Source of the DNA: Ornithinibacillus halotolerans
Lineage (GTDB): Bacteria > Bacillota > Bacilli > Bacillales > Amphibacillaceae
NCBI RefSeq assembly: GCF_014637405.1
Contig: NZ_BMEY01000002.1
Coordinates: forward strand, 1-64,000
DNA: 64,000 nucleotides
Direction: 5' to 3'
Shown here one piece after another: positions 37,925 through 46,565 of the stretch; the first letter of the stretch is position 1; the number at the start of each line of letters is the position of its first letter. The notes under the pieces are model-generated. The model did no database searches and had not been told where the DNA came from. It worked only from the letters and a program-made list of their open reading frames with translations. A program made the translations under genes and the position numbers.

Positions 37925-38536
37925 ATGAGAGAAAGGACTATATACTTTATCTTTACAGATACAGGGACTTATCTTTCTAGAATGATTAATTTATATACAA
38001 ATGCACCTCTAAATCATGTGTCAATCGGATTTGATTATGAATTAAAAGAGGTATATAGCTTCGGTCGAATTAATCCTAAAAATCCTTTTAGTGGGGGCTT
38101 TGTTCAAGAGGATATTAGAGGAGATTTTCTTAAAAATTCACAGTGTGCTATTTATGCATTTCATATAACGGAAGATGAGTATATAAAGGTTCGTCATCAT
38201 ATTAAGGAAATAGAAAATCGAGCGTCTGACTATAAGTATAATTTTATTGGTTTAATAGGAATAGCATTAAAAATTGAGATTCGTAGAAAGAATGCATTTT
38301 TCTGCTCGCAATTCGTTGCAACAGTCATGCGGGATACCGAAACATTTAAGTTTTCGAAGCCAATTCACTTTGTTACACCAGCTGATATTAGGGCTCATTC
38401 TGAGTTACAACTAATCTATCAAGGTAGATTAGGAGACTATCCGGTTCATCAACTAAGCGAAGAGGCACTAGAGTTGCCTAAGAAATCATTTTTTCATATT
38501 GTATCGAACAAGGTTAAGAGTTTTGTTGCAAGATAA
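37925..38536 (+). CDS. NlpC/P60-superfamily permuted papain-like enzyme (YiiX/DUF830 type)
   Basis: 203 residues without signal peptide. The permuted order of catalytic residues is visible: H31 in the early motif LNHVSIGF and C127 in NAFFCSQFVATVM. Members hydrolyse amide or thioester/ester bonds of lipids or peptides; the substrate is unknown. GGAGGGG precedes the ATG. It stands alone and is followed by a hairpin repeat. Confidence 0.72.
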   Translation: MRERTIYFIFTDTGTYLSRMINLYTNAPLNHVSIGFDYELKEVYSFGRINPKNPFSGGFVQEDIRGDFLKNSQCAIYAFHITEDEYIKVRHHIKEIENRASDYKYNFIGLIGIALKIEIRRKNAFFCSQFVATVMRDTETFKFSKPIHFVTPADIRAHSELQLIYQGRLGDYPVHQLSEEALELPKKSFFHIVSNKVKSFVAR

Positions 38537-38567
38537 TAAGAATAGCACCATAGTGACATATAGACAA

Positions 38568-38630
38568 GGGGTCTGACTCCTGAAGAAAACAAGTAAGCTA
38601 GTTATTTGTGTTTTTCAGGAAACAGATCCC
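38568..38630. repeat. Diverged GGGTCTGAC hairpin repeat
   Basis: GGGTCTG near 38568 faces CAGATCCC near 38630, with inner CCTGAA/TTCAGG pairing. It resembles the hairpin at 121-164 and likewise lies between a stop codon and another gene. Confidence 0.5.
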
Positions 38631-38637
38631 TATTTAA

Positions 38638-39267
38638 CTACTTCCTTAAAAAAGTTTCAATTCCTAATGTTTCATAAGGGACCTTTATTTTAAATGCAAG
38701 ATTATTCCCTTCTAAATCCATATTTTCAACACTAACTTGAAAGTTGCTCTTTATATCCATCTTCGTAACAGCTACGTAAATCTCCTCATCGTCTGGATTA
38801 ATTGTAACCCACTTCGGTACCGGTAGATATTTGTTCATGTATTCCATAATCTTTTTATTTGGTAATTCCATAAGTCCAAGAGAAATGGACTTTTGCTTTA
38901 AGACGACATCTCCATTTTCTTGGACAATGGGCTCTAATCGAATGGATAGTGGGACGGTCGTTGAGAACACAGGAATATCCCCAACTATATGAACATCCTC
39001 TTCTAATGAAACCCTGTACTGGTGATTCGAGTCTTTTAAGTATTCATACATATAGGCATTAATTAATTCATTGAGATTTTTTTTCGTCGTTCGAATAACG
39101 AATTCTGAACTATCTTGAGTTACTTGGTGTTCTCCAATAGACATGTTAGGGCGATCAACAGGCCAAAAGATAAGTGATGTAATGATAATTACAATGATAA
39201 TATTTAATATTAGTAAGGTGAAAAAGGACCTTTTCCATTTGTTTTTATTTCTATTACTTCTTTTCAT
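38638..39267 (-). CDS. ypmS: YpmS/DUF2140 family membrane-anchored protein
   Basis: 209 residues. A basic N-terminus and one membrane helix (residues 15-35) are followed by an extracellular domain with SIRLEPIVQENGDVVLKQKSISLGLMELP, typical of YpmS/DUF2140. Function is unknown, probably at the cell surface. It lies 24 nt after the SGNH hydrolase gene, the same pair order as ypmR-ypmS in B. subtilis, which supports the name. Confidence 0.85.
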   Translation of the reverse strand: MKRSNRNKNKWKRSFFTLLILNIIIVIIITSLIFWPVDRPNMSIGEHQVTQDSSEFVIRTTKKNLNELINAYMYEYLKDSNHQYRVSLEEDVHIVGDIPVFSTTVPLSIRLEPIVQENGDVVLKQKSISLGLMELPNKKIMEYMNKYLPVPKWVTINPDDEEIYVAVTKMDIKSNFQVSVENMDLEGNNLAFKIKVPYETLGIETFLRK

Positions 39268-39291
39268 TGGAATTTTTCACCCTCGATTCTT

Positions 39292-40179
39292 TCATTCTAC
39301 GACTAAATAATTTAATATTCGTTCAGCAATACGTTGGTAACCAAATTCATTCGGATGGAAGTGATCTTCTGCAAACAGATTAACAGATTCGTCGGTGAAT
39401 AAATCTTTTGTAGGGATAAAGGTGGCACCTGCCTTTTCGGCTACTTGTTGACTTGTGCTATTCCAATCATCTGCAATCATATCCAACTCTTTAATATGTT
39501 CGAAATACTTTTGAAAAGGATTGTAAAACCCAATAAGATAGATTGTTGCATCTGGATTAATCGTATCTATCTTTGCGAAAATTTGTTTCAATCTCTCCTC
39601 ATAATGCACTCTTTCTTCGGAAAAAATCGTATAAGTTATTTCCATAAAGTTTTCTTTAACGACTTGCATAATATCATTGGCACCAATTGTAATAAGAATA
39701 ATGTCTGCTTTTTTTATCGAATCTTGTATATTGGATTCATTTAGACGTTCTAATAATTGCTCGGTGCGGTTTCCGCGCTTACCGAAATTATCAATTGTTA
39801 CGACTTTTTCTTCTGCATTTAAATGCTTATCGATAAGTCCAACATATCCACCTTGATTCGTGCTATCTCCTACTCCTTGTGTTAAGGAGTCGCCTATAGC
39901 GACGATATGCTTATCTTTATTTGAAAAGAATGCAATCGTATTTTGAATCATTTTAGAAAATTCTTCGGAGAGTTCTTCTACTGGTGTTTTAGTGTCTTTA
40001 TTATTTGTATCATTCGAATCTTTTTCTTCAATAGTTCCTACTGGGTCTTCCATGGAAGTATCGTGATTCTCTGGAGGTGAAGCAGGATTCGTTTCTGTTT
40101 GTGCATTGTAATTTAAGGTAACTCCGATAAAAACAAGACAAATAAGTGCAATACTTAAGATGACAGTCTTTTTATTCAT
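39292..40179 (-). CDS. ypmR: SGNH/GDSL hydrolase (YpmR-like)
   Basis: 295 residues. An N-terminal membrane anchor (5-22) and a polar linker rich in Asp/Asn/Thr (28-70) precede an SGNH fold. Block I AIGDSLTQG holds the nucleophile S98, block III is ITIGANDIM, and block V DHFHPNEFGYQ holds the Asp and His. It is an extracellular esterase or lipase of unknown substrate. AGGTGTG precedes the ATG. Co-transcribed with ypmS. Confidence 0.9.
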   Translation of the reverse strand: MNKKTVILSIALICLVFIGVTLNYNAQTETNPASPPENHDTSMEDPVGTIEEKDSNDTNNKDTKTPVEELSEEFSKMIQNTIAFFSNKDKHIVAIGDSLTQGVGDSTNQGGYVGLIDKHLNAEEKVVTIDNFGKRGNRTEQLLERLNESNIQDSIKKADIILITIGANDIMQVVKENFMEITYTIFSEERVHYEERLKQIFAKIDTINPDATIYLIGFYNPFQKYFEHIKELDMIADDWNSTSQQVAEKAGATFIPTKDLFTDESVNLFAEDHFHPNEFGYQRIAERILNYLVVE

Positions 40180-40396
40180 ATGAACACACCTAATAGTTGT
40201 TTGACCTTACTTTAATGTATGAAATGCAAAAAAAGAAATCTACTCATTTTATTATATATATCCATTTTCAGTAGGTTTTAAAAGTGGAATTGTGAATTTA
40301 TGATAGAAAATCGGCAATTTTGGTTGAATTATGGGGAAAGAAGAGGTTTGCAATAATAAAAGTTAGATTTAGAGGACGAACAATACGCTTTATCAG

Positions 40397-40490
40397 CTCT
40401 GGGAATATACGAAGACTCCTTGAGAAAAAACGAAAAAGCTTCCTCGGTGCAAGGCAGCGAGGAAGCAAATTCTTTGTAGTAGCCTGACCT
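40397..40490. repeat. Truncated copy of the dispersed element
   Basis: The left end GGGAATATACGAAGACTCCT matches the copies at 32635 and 57398. A perfect 9-bp hairpin GCTTCCTCG/CGAGGAAGC (40438-40446, 40458-40466) matches the module at 32780-32812, and GTAGTAGCCTG also matches. The right palindromic end is missing, and the element abuts the metX stop codon. The rest of the 40180-40490 gap holds no gene that I can support. Confidence 0.65.
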
Positions 40491-41531
40491 TCAACTCTCC
40501 AAAAACTGTTGGACCATCCAACTCCATTTTTCAAATTCGGTGAGAAAGCCGTCGTGGCCGAATTTAGTTGAGACGTGATGATAGGTGGCGTTTGGAGTGT
40601 GGCTTGCGAATTCCGCGATTGAATTTGGGTCATAAATAAGATCATATTCATAACTAATTGCCAAGATAGGACAAGTATATTTCTTACAAGCTTCTTTCCA
40701 ACCACCACGGTCTCTTCCTATATCATGGGAATTCATTGCTTGAAGTAATGTTAGATAACTATTGGGGTCGAATCGACTTGCTAGTTTTTCACCTTGATAC
40801 TTTAAATAGGAAGTAACAGAAAATCCATCACTAGATTCTGCGCGACCGAATCTCTCATGAAAAAGTTCTGCACTTCGATACGTAACCATGCCAATCATTC
40901 TTGCAATTTCTAGACCTCTAATTTCAGATGGTGAGTTATAATCTCCATTATTCCAGGCAGGATCAGATATAATCGATTGTTCAGAAATATAATTGTATGC
41001 AATACCATAATCGGAAAGTGTTGGGGTAACTGCTAGTGCAATGAGACGATTTACTATATTAGAGTATAGGAGTCCCCATTCTAACACTTGCATACCACCT
41101 AATGACCCCCCAACGACTGCAAAAACTTCATCAACTTGTAATCTTTTTAATGCGAGATATTGTGCATGCACAATATCACGAATTGTAATATTGGGGAAGT
41201 TTTTGCCATATGGGCGATTGTTATTAGGATTAATGGAAAGTGGCCCAGTTGAACCATTACAACCACCTAATACATTAAAAGTAATCACTTGATATTTAGT
41301 TGTATCGATGGCTAAACGATGTCCAATTAGCCCACTCCACCATCCTGGTTCTTCGTTATTTCCGATTGTTACATGATTTCCTGTTAATGCGTGGCAAATT
41401 AAAACGACTGGCGCACCAACAGGTCCAACACGTTCATACCGTAAGGAAACAGAGGGAATGGTTGCGCCAGATTCCAGTTGGAGTGGACCAATGTTAATAT
41501 CATTTACCTCTGTTATATAATTTCTAGACAT
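40491..41531 (-). CDS. metX: Homoserine O-acetyltransferase
   Basis: 346 residues. An alpha/beta-hydrolase fold with nucleophile S143 in VVGGSLGGMQVLEW, catalytic Asp in LIYDPNS and His in KFGHDGFL. The CHALTGNHV and GGCNGSTGP segments are diagnostic of MetX. It makes O-acetylhomoserine for MetY, encoded immediately upstream. The start is the ATG at 41531 with GAAGGA 9 nt upstream; an earlier ATG at 41552 lacks a site. The family has been reported to use acetyl- or succinyl-CoA; acetyl is assumed from context. It is controlled by the upstream SAM riboswitch as part of metY-metX. Confidence 0.93.
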   Translation of the reverse strand: MSRNYITEVNDINIGPLQLESGATIPSVSLRYERVGPVGAPVVLICHALTGNHVTIGNNEEPGWWSGLIGHRLAIDTTKYQVITFNVLGGCNGSTGPLSINPNNNRPYGKNFPNITIRDIVHAQYLALKRLQVDEVFAVVGGSLGGMQVLEWGLLYSNIVNRLIALAVTPTLSDYGIAYNYISEQSIISDPAWNNGDYNSPSEIRGLEIARMIGMVTYRSAELFHERFGRAESSDGFSVTSYLKYQGEKLASRFDPNSYLTLLQAMNSHDIGRDRGGWKEACKKYTCPILAISYEYDLIYDPNSIAEFASHTPNATYHHVSTKFGHDGFLTEFEKWSWMVQQFLES

Positions 41532-41552
41532 ATGAACCATTCCTTCAAACAT

Positions 41553-43256
41553 TTACCCAATCGAAATTGCTTGTTTTGCTATGCCCCGTAATGCTAGCCA
41601 CTCATCAATAATAGAACGGCCAGCTACCACTGTAATACCTGTAGCTTTTAGATGACTAATTATTGGATCATTTAGATTGGCGTTTTCCACCCAAAGGGCT
41701 TTCACTTGTTTATTAATTAAATCTTCAATGACCGTTGGCGGTAGTGTATCTTCATGTACAAGAACAAGATCGACCTCCGTTGCACTACTTAAATCGGTAA
41801 CTTCATAGCCAAACTGGTTTAATCGCTCTAATGTTTGTTTAAATGCACTTTGTTCAGTCTGCCCTAATGTTGCAATTACTTTTTTACGTGGTGCTCCATT
41901 ATTTCGGTCAAAGGAAGAGTGAAGTAACCATGGAACAAATTTCTCATCCGATTCTCCGTTTGTGGATTTTAAAGTTGTTGCTTTATGGATTGCTTGCTCC
42001 AAGTCTTGAATAATATCATTAATGGATTCGATACCGATGGACAGTCGAATTAGCTCTTCAGATACGCCACTCTTCTTTAAATCATCCGCACTTAATTGTT
42101 GGTGGGTTGTTGAAGCGGGATGAATAATTAATGATTTGGCATCCCCTACATTTGCTACATGAGAGAATAGCTGTGTAGCATCAATGACTGCACTTCCAGC
42201 TTCTCGCCCACCTTTAATTCCAAATGTAATAATCGAGCCAAACTTCCCACTTAAATATTTTTTAGCTAACGCGTGTGATGGATGTGTTGGAAGCCCAGGA
42301 TAATTAACCCATTCTACTGCTGGATGTTCATTTAAATAATTAGCTACAAGGTTAGCGTTCTCAGTGTGCCTTTCGATTCGAAGATGTAATGTTTCTAATC
42401 CTTGCAGTAATAAAAAGGCATTATTTGGACTTAGGCAAGCACCAATATCTCGTAATAATTGGACTCGTAGTTTTGTTGCAAATGCACTCGGTCCTACATC
42501 AACATAGCGAAGTCCATGATAGCTTTCATCGGGTTCATTAAATTCAGGGAAGCGTTCTTTATTCCATTGGAAACGGCCACCATCGACAACAACTCCACCA
42601 ATGGACGTACCATGACCACCAATCCATTTTGTAGCGGAATGAACGACAATATCTGCTCCCCATGTTAAAGGTTTAGAAAGGTATGGTGTCCCGAATGTAT
42701 TATCGATAATTAGTGGTATTCCGTTTTGATGACAAATACGAGCAACATTTTCAACATCAAAAACATTTAAGCTAGGGTTTGTAATGATTTCTCCAAAAAC
42801 TGCTTTCGTCCGATCAGTAATTGCATTCTCAATTTCTGATAAACTAGTTCCATCTACAAACTTCACGTTAATGCCATACTTCGGTAACGTTTTGGCAAAT
42901 AAATTATACGTTCCTCCATAGAGATTGCTATCAGCAATAATTTCATCTCCAGCACTCGCAATGTTTAAGATTGCTAATGTAATAGCAGCCATGCCTGATG
43001 AAGTGGCAACAGCAGCAACTCCATCTTCAAGTAATGCAACTCGCTCTTCAAACGCATCTACAGTAGGATTCATAATTCTTGTGTAAATATTTCCGGATTC
43101 TTTTAAGCCGAATAAATTTTGTGCATGTTCGGTGTCTTTAAAAACATAGGAAGTAGTTTGATAGATCGGAACTGCTCTAGAGCCAGTTGCAGGATCTGGG
43201 GACTGTCCCCCATGGAGTAATGTTGTTTCTGGTTTTTTGAAATTATAATTGGTCAT
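41553..43256 (-). CDS. metY: O-acetylhomoserine sulfhydrylase with a fused C-terminal CoA-binding-like domain
   Basis: 567 residues, about 135 longer than ordinary MetY. Residues 1-430 are a complete Cys/Met-metabolism PLP enzyme: PLP lysine K210 in HSATKWIGGHGT, plus IYTRIMNPTVDAFEERVA. Residues about 455-567 form an extra alpha/beta domain (KKVIATLGQTEQ, VDLVLV, KALWVENANLND, TGITVVAGRSI) resembling the CoA-binding domain of YccU-like proteins. It incorporates sulfide into O-acetylhomoserine to give homocysteine. ATG at 43256 follows AAGGAGGA; an open frame extending upstream runs through the riboswitch and is not coding. metX starts just after its stop. Confidence 0.93.
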   Translation of the reverse strand: MTNYNFKKPETTLLHGGQSPDPATGSRAVPIYQTTSYVFKDTEHAQNLFGLKESGNIYTRIMNPTVDAFEERVALLEDGVAAVATSSGMAAITLAILNIASAGDEIIADSNLYGGTYNLFAKTLPKYGINVKFVDGTSLSEIENAITDRTKAVFGEIITNPSLNVFDVENVARICHQNGIPLIIDNTFGTPYLSKPLTWGADIVVHSATKWIGGHGTSIGGVVVDGGRFQWNKERFPEFNEPDESYHGLRYVDVGPSAFATKLRVQLLRDIGACLSPNNAFLLLQGLETLHLRIERHTENANLVANYLNEHPAVEWVNYPGLPTHPSHALAKKYLSGKFGSIITFGIKGGREAGSAVIDATQLFSHVANVGDAKSLIIHPASTTHQQLSADDLKKSGVSEELIRLSIGIESINDIIQDLEQAIHKATTLKSTNGESDEKFVPWLLHSSFDRNNGAPRKKVIATLGQTEQSAFKQTLERLNQFGYEVTDLSSATEVDLVLVHEDTLPPTVIEDLINKQVKALWVENANLNDPIISHLKATGITVVAGRSIIDEWLALRGIAKQAISIG

Positions 43257-43303
43257 GATAAATTCCTCCTTATGATAGTTTTTATCTGGAGGAAGAGGGG
43301 AAA

Positions 43304-43331
43304 CAAAAAACCCTCTTCCTAAGAAGAGGGT
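43304..43331 (-). terminator. Expression-platform terminator of the SAM riboswitch
   Basis: On the minus strand CCCTCTTC pairs with GAAGAGGG around a TTAG loop, followed by a T run. It lies between the aptamer and metY, so SAM binding would end transcription. Confidence 0.92.
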
Positions 43332-43353
43332 GTAGGTACGAAAACCGTTCCTC

Positions 43354-43473
43354 CTCTTATCTTCCAGATCATATGACCTGTAGGATTTAGCACCTTTTAA
43401 GGAAAGTATCACTTTCACCTCAGGTTGCCGGGCTTCATAGGGCCTATTCCCTCCACCGCTCTTGATAAGAGAT
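43354..43473 (-). promoter_or_regulatory. SAM-I (S-box) riboswitch aptamer controlling metY-metX
   Basis: Minus-strand features match the S-box: P1 strands CTCTTATC (5', near 43473) and GATAAGAG (3', 43354-43361), then AGAGCGGTGGAGGGA, the conserved GAAGCCCGGCAACC core, and GGTGCTAAATCC before P4. The terminator at 43304-43331 forms the expression platform, and the 3' P1 strand can instead join an antiterminator. High SAM should switch metY-metX off. Confidence 0.95.
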
Positions 43474-43497
43474 TTGAAAATTTTAAATTTGAATACT

Positions 43498-43526
43498 ATA
43501 CTATCGATTAAAAAAATAAATGTCAA
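43498..43526 (-). promoter_or_regulatory. Promoter of the riboswitch-metY-metX unit
   Basis: On the minus strand TTGACA (43526-43521), a 17-nt spacer and TAGTAT (43503-43498) lie about 25 nt before the aptamer. Confidence 0.7.
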
Positions 43527-43539
43527 CTATAATTGTTTA

Positions 43540-44448
43540 TTAATTGTCGACATTTTTCATTTTACGTATCGGGAATCGATATACAGAGCTAAGATAGATA
43601 ACAAGTGCTAACCAGATCATACTAAAAGCGATAAGATGTTCTTTTGTGAACGTTTCTCCATATACAAATATCCCAATTAGCAGCATAAATGTTGGTGCGA
43701 TATACTGTAAAAATCCGACCATTGCTAGAGGAATTCTCCTCGCCCCACTAGCAAAAAGTAGTAAGGGAACAGCAGTCATTATGCCAGAACCAATGAGCAA
43801 TAATTGGTTACTTGAGATTTCCTGAAAGGTAAATGTATTAGTTGGTAGAAAAAGTAGATAAAGTAATGCGATCGGTGTAACAATTAATGTTTCAATCGTT
43901 AAGCCATACATAGCAGGAATGTCTACAACCTTTTTAAATAATCCATACAAAGCAAAAGTGACAGCTAAGATGATAGAAACCCATGGAAATACGCCATAAG
44001 AGATTGTTAAGTATAGAACGCCAAGACCGGCTAAAAGTACGGAAACGGTTTGGCTTTTCGTTAATTTCTCTTTTAGAACAATAATCGCCAGTAGTATGCT
44101 AACTAATGGATTAATATAGTAGCCGAGACTTGCTTCAAGAATATGTTCACTATTTACTGCCCATATGTATGTTAACCAGTTTAAACTAATGACGAGGGAA
44201 GCCAATGTGATGCTCATCCACTTCTTTTTATCTTGCAAAATAGCTTTACATTCACGAATGAAACCATTCCACTTACGAACAATCAACAAAATCAAAATCA
44301 TGAATGCAAATGACCAAATGATTCGATGAGCTAAAATTTGACCAGCTGGTACATGATCAAGGAGTTTCCAATAGATTGGTAGAAATCCCCAAACTACATA
44401 AGCAAAAACGGCATAAACAACGCCAATACGGTCTACTGTCTTTTCCAT
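43540..44448 (-). CDS. rarD: RarD protein, EamA/DMT-superfamily transporter
   Basis: 302 residues with ten predicted helices in two EamA repeats. The N-terminal signature GVVYAVFAYVVWGFLPIYWKLL and AHRIIWSFAFM are characteristic of RarD. It is a predicted metabolite exporter of unknown substrate. GAAGGGA precedes the ATG. It lies upstream of the metY promoter on the same strand, and no terminator was found between, so some read-through is possible. Confidence 0.9.
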   Translation of the reverse strand: MEKTVDRIGVVYAVFAYVVWGFLPIYWKLLDHVPAGQILAHRIIWSFAFMILILLIVRKWNGFIRECKAILQDKKKWMSITLASLVISLNWLTYIWAVNSEHILEASLGYYINPLVSILLAIIVLKEKLTKSQTVSVLLAGLGVLYLTISYGVFPWVSIILAVTFALYGLFKKVVDIPAMYGLTIETLIVTPIALLYLLFLPTNTFTFQEISSNQLLLIGSGIMTAVPLLLFASGARRIPLAMVGFLQYIAPTFMLLIGIFVYGETFTKEHLIAFSMIWLALVIYLSSVYRFPIRKMKNVDN

Positions 44449-44604
44449 AAAATCCCTTCTTTAGTTTAAATTTGAAATTCTTCTTATTAACACAATCTCT
44501 CTAATAATGTCCTTAGAACACTTGGAGTAATCGCAATATAAATAAAAACCATTCTAAAACTATTCCGAGCAAAAGGCAATAAAAAAGTTTCCATATATAA
44601 ATAG

Positions 44605-44618
44605 AGAAAACGCTTTCA
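44605..44618 (+). promoter_or_regulatory. cre site upstream of the methionine gamma-lyase-like gene
   Basis: AGAAAACGCTTTCA matches TGWAANCGNTNWCA at all positions except the first. It lies 60 nt before the start codon, consistent with CcpA repression of a degradative enzyme (inference). Confidence 0.6.
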
Positions 44619-44677
44619 TAATTGTGGGTAATAGAATATGATAATTATAGAAGGATATTTTAGAGGAGGAGAAATAA

Positions 44678-45892
44678 ATGGCAAGATCGTATAAACATAT
44701 GGAAACATCCGTAATTCATGAAGGCTATGACTCAAAGGAAATGTTAGGTAGCCTGACTACACCATTGTTTCAAACCTCAACCTATACGTTTGATACAGCA
44801 GAACAAGGGGAAAGGCGTTTTGCTGGAGAAGAAGAAGGCTATATTTATTCAAGACTTGGAAATCCGACCGTAAAAGTTCTAGAAGAAAGAATTGCAGCAC
44901 TCGAGAATGGAGAACGTGGACTTGCTTTTGGTTCTGGTATGGCTGCTGTGTCTGCGGTGTTAATTGCTTTAACGAAGGCGAATGATCATGTGCTTTGTTC
45001 TGTAGGACTGTATGGCTGTACATTCGGACTTTTATCGATGATGAAGGAAAAATATAATATCTCTCATAGTTTTTCCACCATGGAAACAGAGGAGGAAATT
45101 CGCTCACAAATTAAACCAGAAACGACTTGTATTTATGTGGAAACTCCGATTAATCCGACGATGAAGCTCATAGACTTGGAGATGGTCGCTCGAGTTGCCA
45201 AGGAATATGACATTCCAGTAGTAGTGGATAATACATTTGCATCGCCATATTTACAAAATCCGTTAGAATTAGGCTGTGATGTTGTTCTCCATAGTGCGAC
45301 AAAGTACATTGGTGGCCATGGGGACGTAATAGCAGGGCTAGTCGTTGGGAAAAAAGAATTTCTAGATGAAGTTGCGATGACAACATTAAAAGATATCGGT
45401 GGTGTTATGTCTCCATTTGATGCCTGGCTATTACTAAGAGGTTTAAAAACATTACCAGTTCGTGTGGACCGTCATTGTGATAACGCAGAAGAGATTTTTA
45501 AACGACTAAAATCCCATCCTAATGTGGAAGCAGTCTATTATCCTGGAGATAATACACATCCAGACTATCACATTATGAAGAAACAAATGCGTCGTGGTGG
45601 AGGCGTAATCTCATTTGAAATAAAAGGAACAAAACAGGATGCACAGCAGTTTCTAAATAATCTCTCCTTCTTAAAAATAGCTGTTTCCCTTGGTGATGCG
45701 GAAACATTAATTGAGCATCCAGCAACGATGACACATGCAGTCGTTCCTGGAGATTCACAACGGGATATGGGGATTACCGACCAGTTAATTCGCCTATCTG
45801 TTGGATTAGAAGCATGGCAGGACATTTGGCAAGACTTGGAGCAAGCATTAAATAAAATTACAGTTAGCTTAGACGCTTACTCCAAGGCTTAA
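44678..45892 (+). CDS. Cys/Met-metabolism PLP enzyme, probably methionine gamma-lyase
   Basis: 404 residues. PLP lysine K209 in HSATKYIGGHGD and the phosphate-binding region GSGMAAVSAV (85-94). C114 in SVGLYGCTFGLL occupies the position of the active-site Cys of methionine gamma-lyases, whereas cystathionine gamma-lyases usually have Gly there; this is why I favour methionine cleavage to methanethiol, 2-oxobutyrate and ammonia. Cystathionine or homocysteine lyase remains possible. GAGGAGG precedes the ATG, with a cre site upstream. The 3' end overlaps the convergent SDR-like gene by 29 nt. Confidence 0.82.
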   Translation: MARSYKHMETSVIHEGYDSKEMLGSLTTPLFQTSTYTFDTAEQGERRFAGEEEGYIYSRLGNPTVKVLEERIAALENGERGLAFGSGMAAVSAVLIALTKANDHVLCSVGLYGCTFGLLSMMKEKYNISHSFSTMETEEEIRSQIKPETTCIYVETPINPTMKLIDLEMVARVAKEYDIPVVVDNTFASPYLQNPLELGCDVVLHSATKYIGGHGDVIAGLVVGKKEFLDEVAMTTLKDIGGVMSPFDAWLLLRGLKTLPVRVDRHCDNAEEIFKRLKSHPNVEAVYYPGDNTHPDYHIMKKQMRRGGGVISFEIKGTKQDAQQFLNNLSFLKIAVSLGDAETLIEHPATMTHAVVPGDSQRDMGITDQLIRLSVGLEAWQDIWQDLEQALNKITVSLDAYSKA

Positions 45893-46424
45893 GAGTCCCG
45901 ATAATAGTTTCTTTAAAGTCGCGTTTAATCACTTTTATAATTCCATTTGCGACTTCTTCATTTGTAAGCCACCTAGGGGAATCATTTTCATCTACAAATC
46001 CTAAATATACACGTCTGTATTCACATGGTTTGGGTACAGTCGTGTTTTCTTTTACAAAGAATGAAGAGCTGCCTTGAATGTGAATTAATTTCCATGGGTC
46101 TGTTCGAGTGCTTACCTCCTTTAAAATCATTGGAAGGGCATTTGGCGCAGAATTATGCATGTAACTAATAATTAAGTCTGGGCAACATCCATGTTGCTTA
46201 ATAGCTTCCCTTACTTTTTCTTGTAAAGTTTGATCATCATGATAATCAACGGCTAATGAAAAGAGTTTTTCCGGATATTCACTATTTTTCTTCATTTGAT
46301 CAAAAAGGTGCTGATGTTTAGTGACGACATACACATCATAGCCTTCTTCCGTAAGCCAATGACAAACTCCATCTAACATGCCAATTCCACCAAACACAAA
46401 AGCAAATAGAGATTTATTACTCAC
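45864..46424 (-). CDS. Short-chain dehydrogenase-like Rossmann protein
   Basis: 186 residues, shorter than a standard SDR. The nucleotide-binding motif is FVFGGIGMLDGV (GGxGML type) near residue 9; the catalytic Tyr-x3-Lys is not evident. It belongs with small SDR-like proteins of Bacilli whose substrate is unknown. Start GTG at 46424 after GGGAG. Its last 29 nt overlap the convergent methionine gamma-lyase-like gene, with no terminator between them. Confidence 0.7.
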   Translation of the reverse strand: MSNKSLFAFVFGGIGMLDGVCHWLTEEGYDVYVVTKHQHLFDQMKKNSEYPEKLFSLAVDYHDDQTLQEKVREAIKQHGCCPDLIISYMHNSAPNALPMILKEVSTRTDPWKLIHIQGSSSFFVKENTTVPKPCEYRRVYLGFVDENDSPRWLTNEEVANGIIKVIKRDFKETIIGTLKPWSKRLS

Positions 46425-46565
46425 GATTTTAACTCCCTTCTGTTATAGTATTTAATAGGATTAGATATTGTGTAATCAACGTATGCTATAGTATACGGAA
46501 TTGACTAATTTCTACTAGTTTCTGTAAAATTTGATTTTCTATGAATCGGATAAAGGGGATATCAA

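Noticed and set aside
40298-40708. Open frame of 136 codons on the minus strand
   Set aside because: It overlaps the 3' end of metX in another frame and continues into a truncated repeat; no ribosome binding site or family features.
43198-43216. GGGGACTGTCCCCC palindrome as a repeat-family member
   Set aside because: It is inside metY coding sequence (GGQSPD codons) and lacks the GGGTCTG ends; probably coincidence.
43257-43526. N-terminal extension of 90 codons in frame with metY
   Set aside because: It runs backward through the SAM riboswitch and its terminator, has no family similarity, and the true start at 43256 has AAGGAGGA in place.
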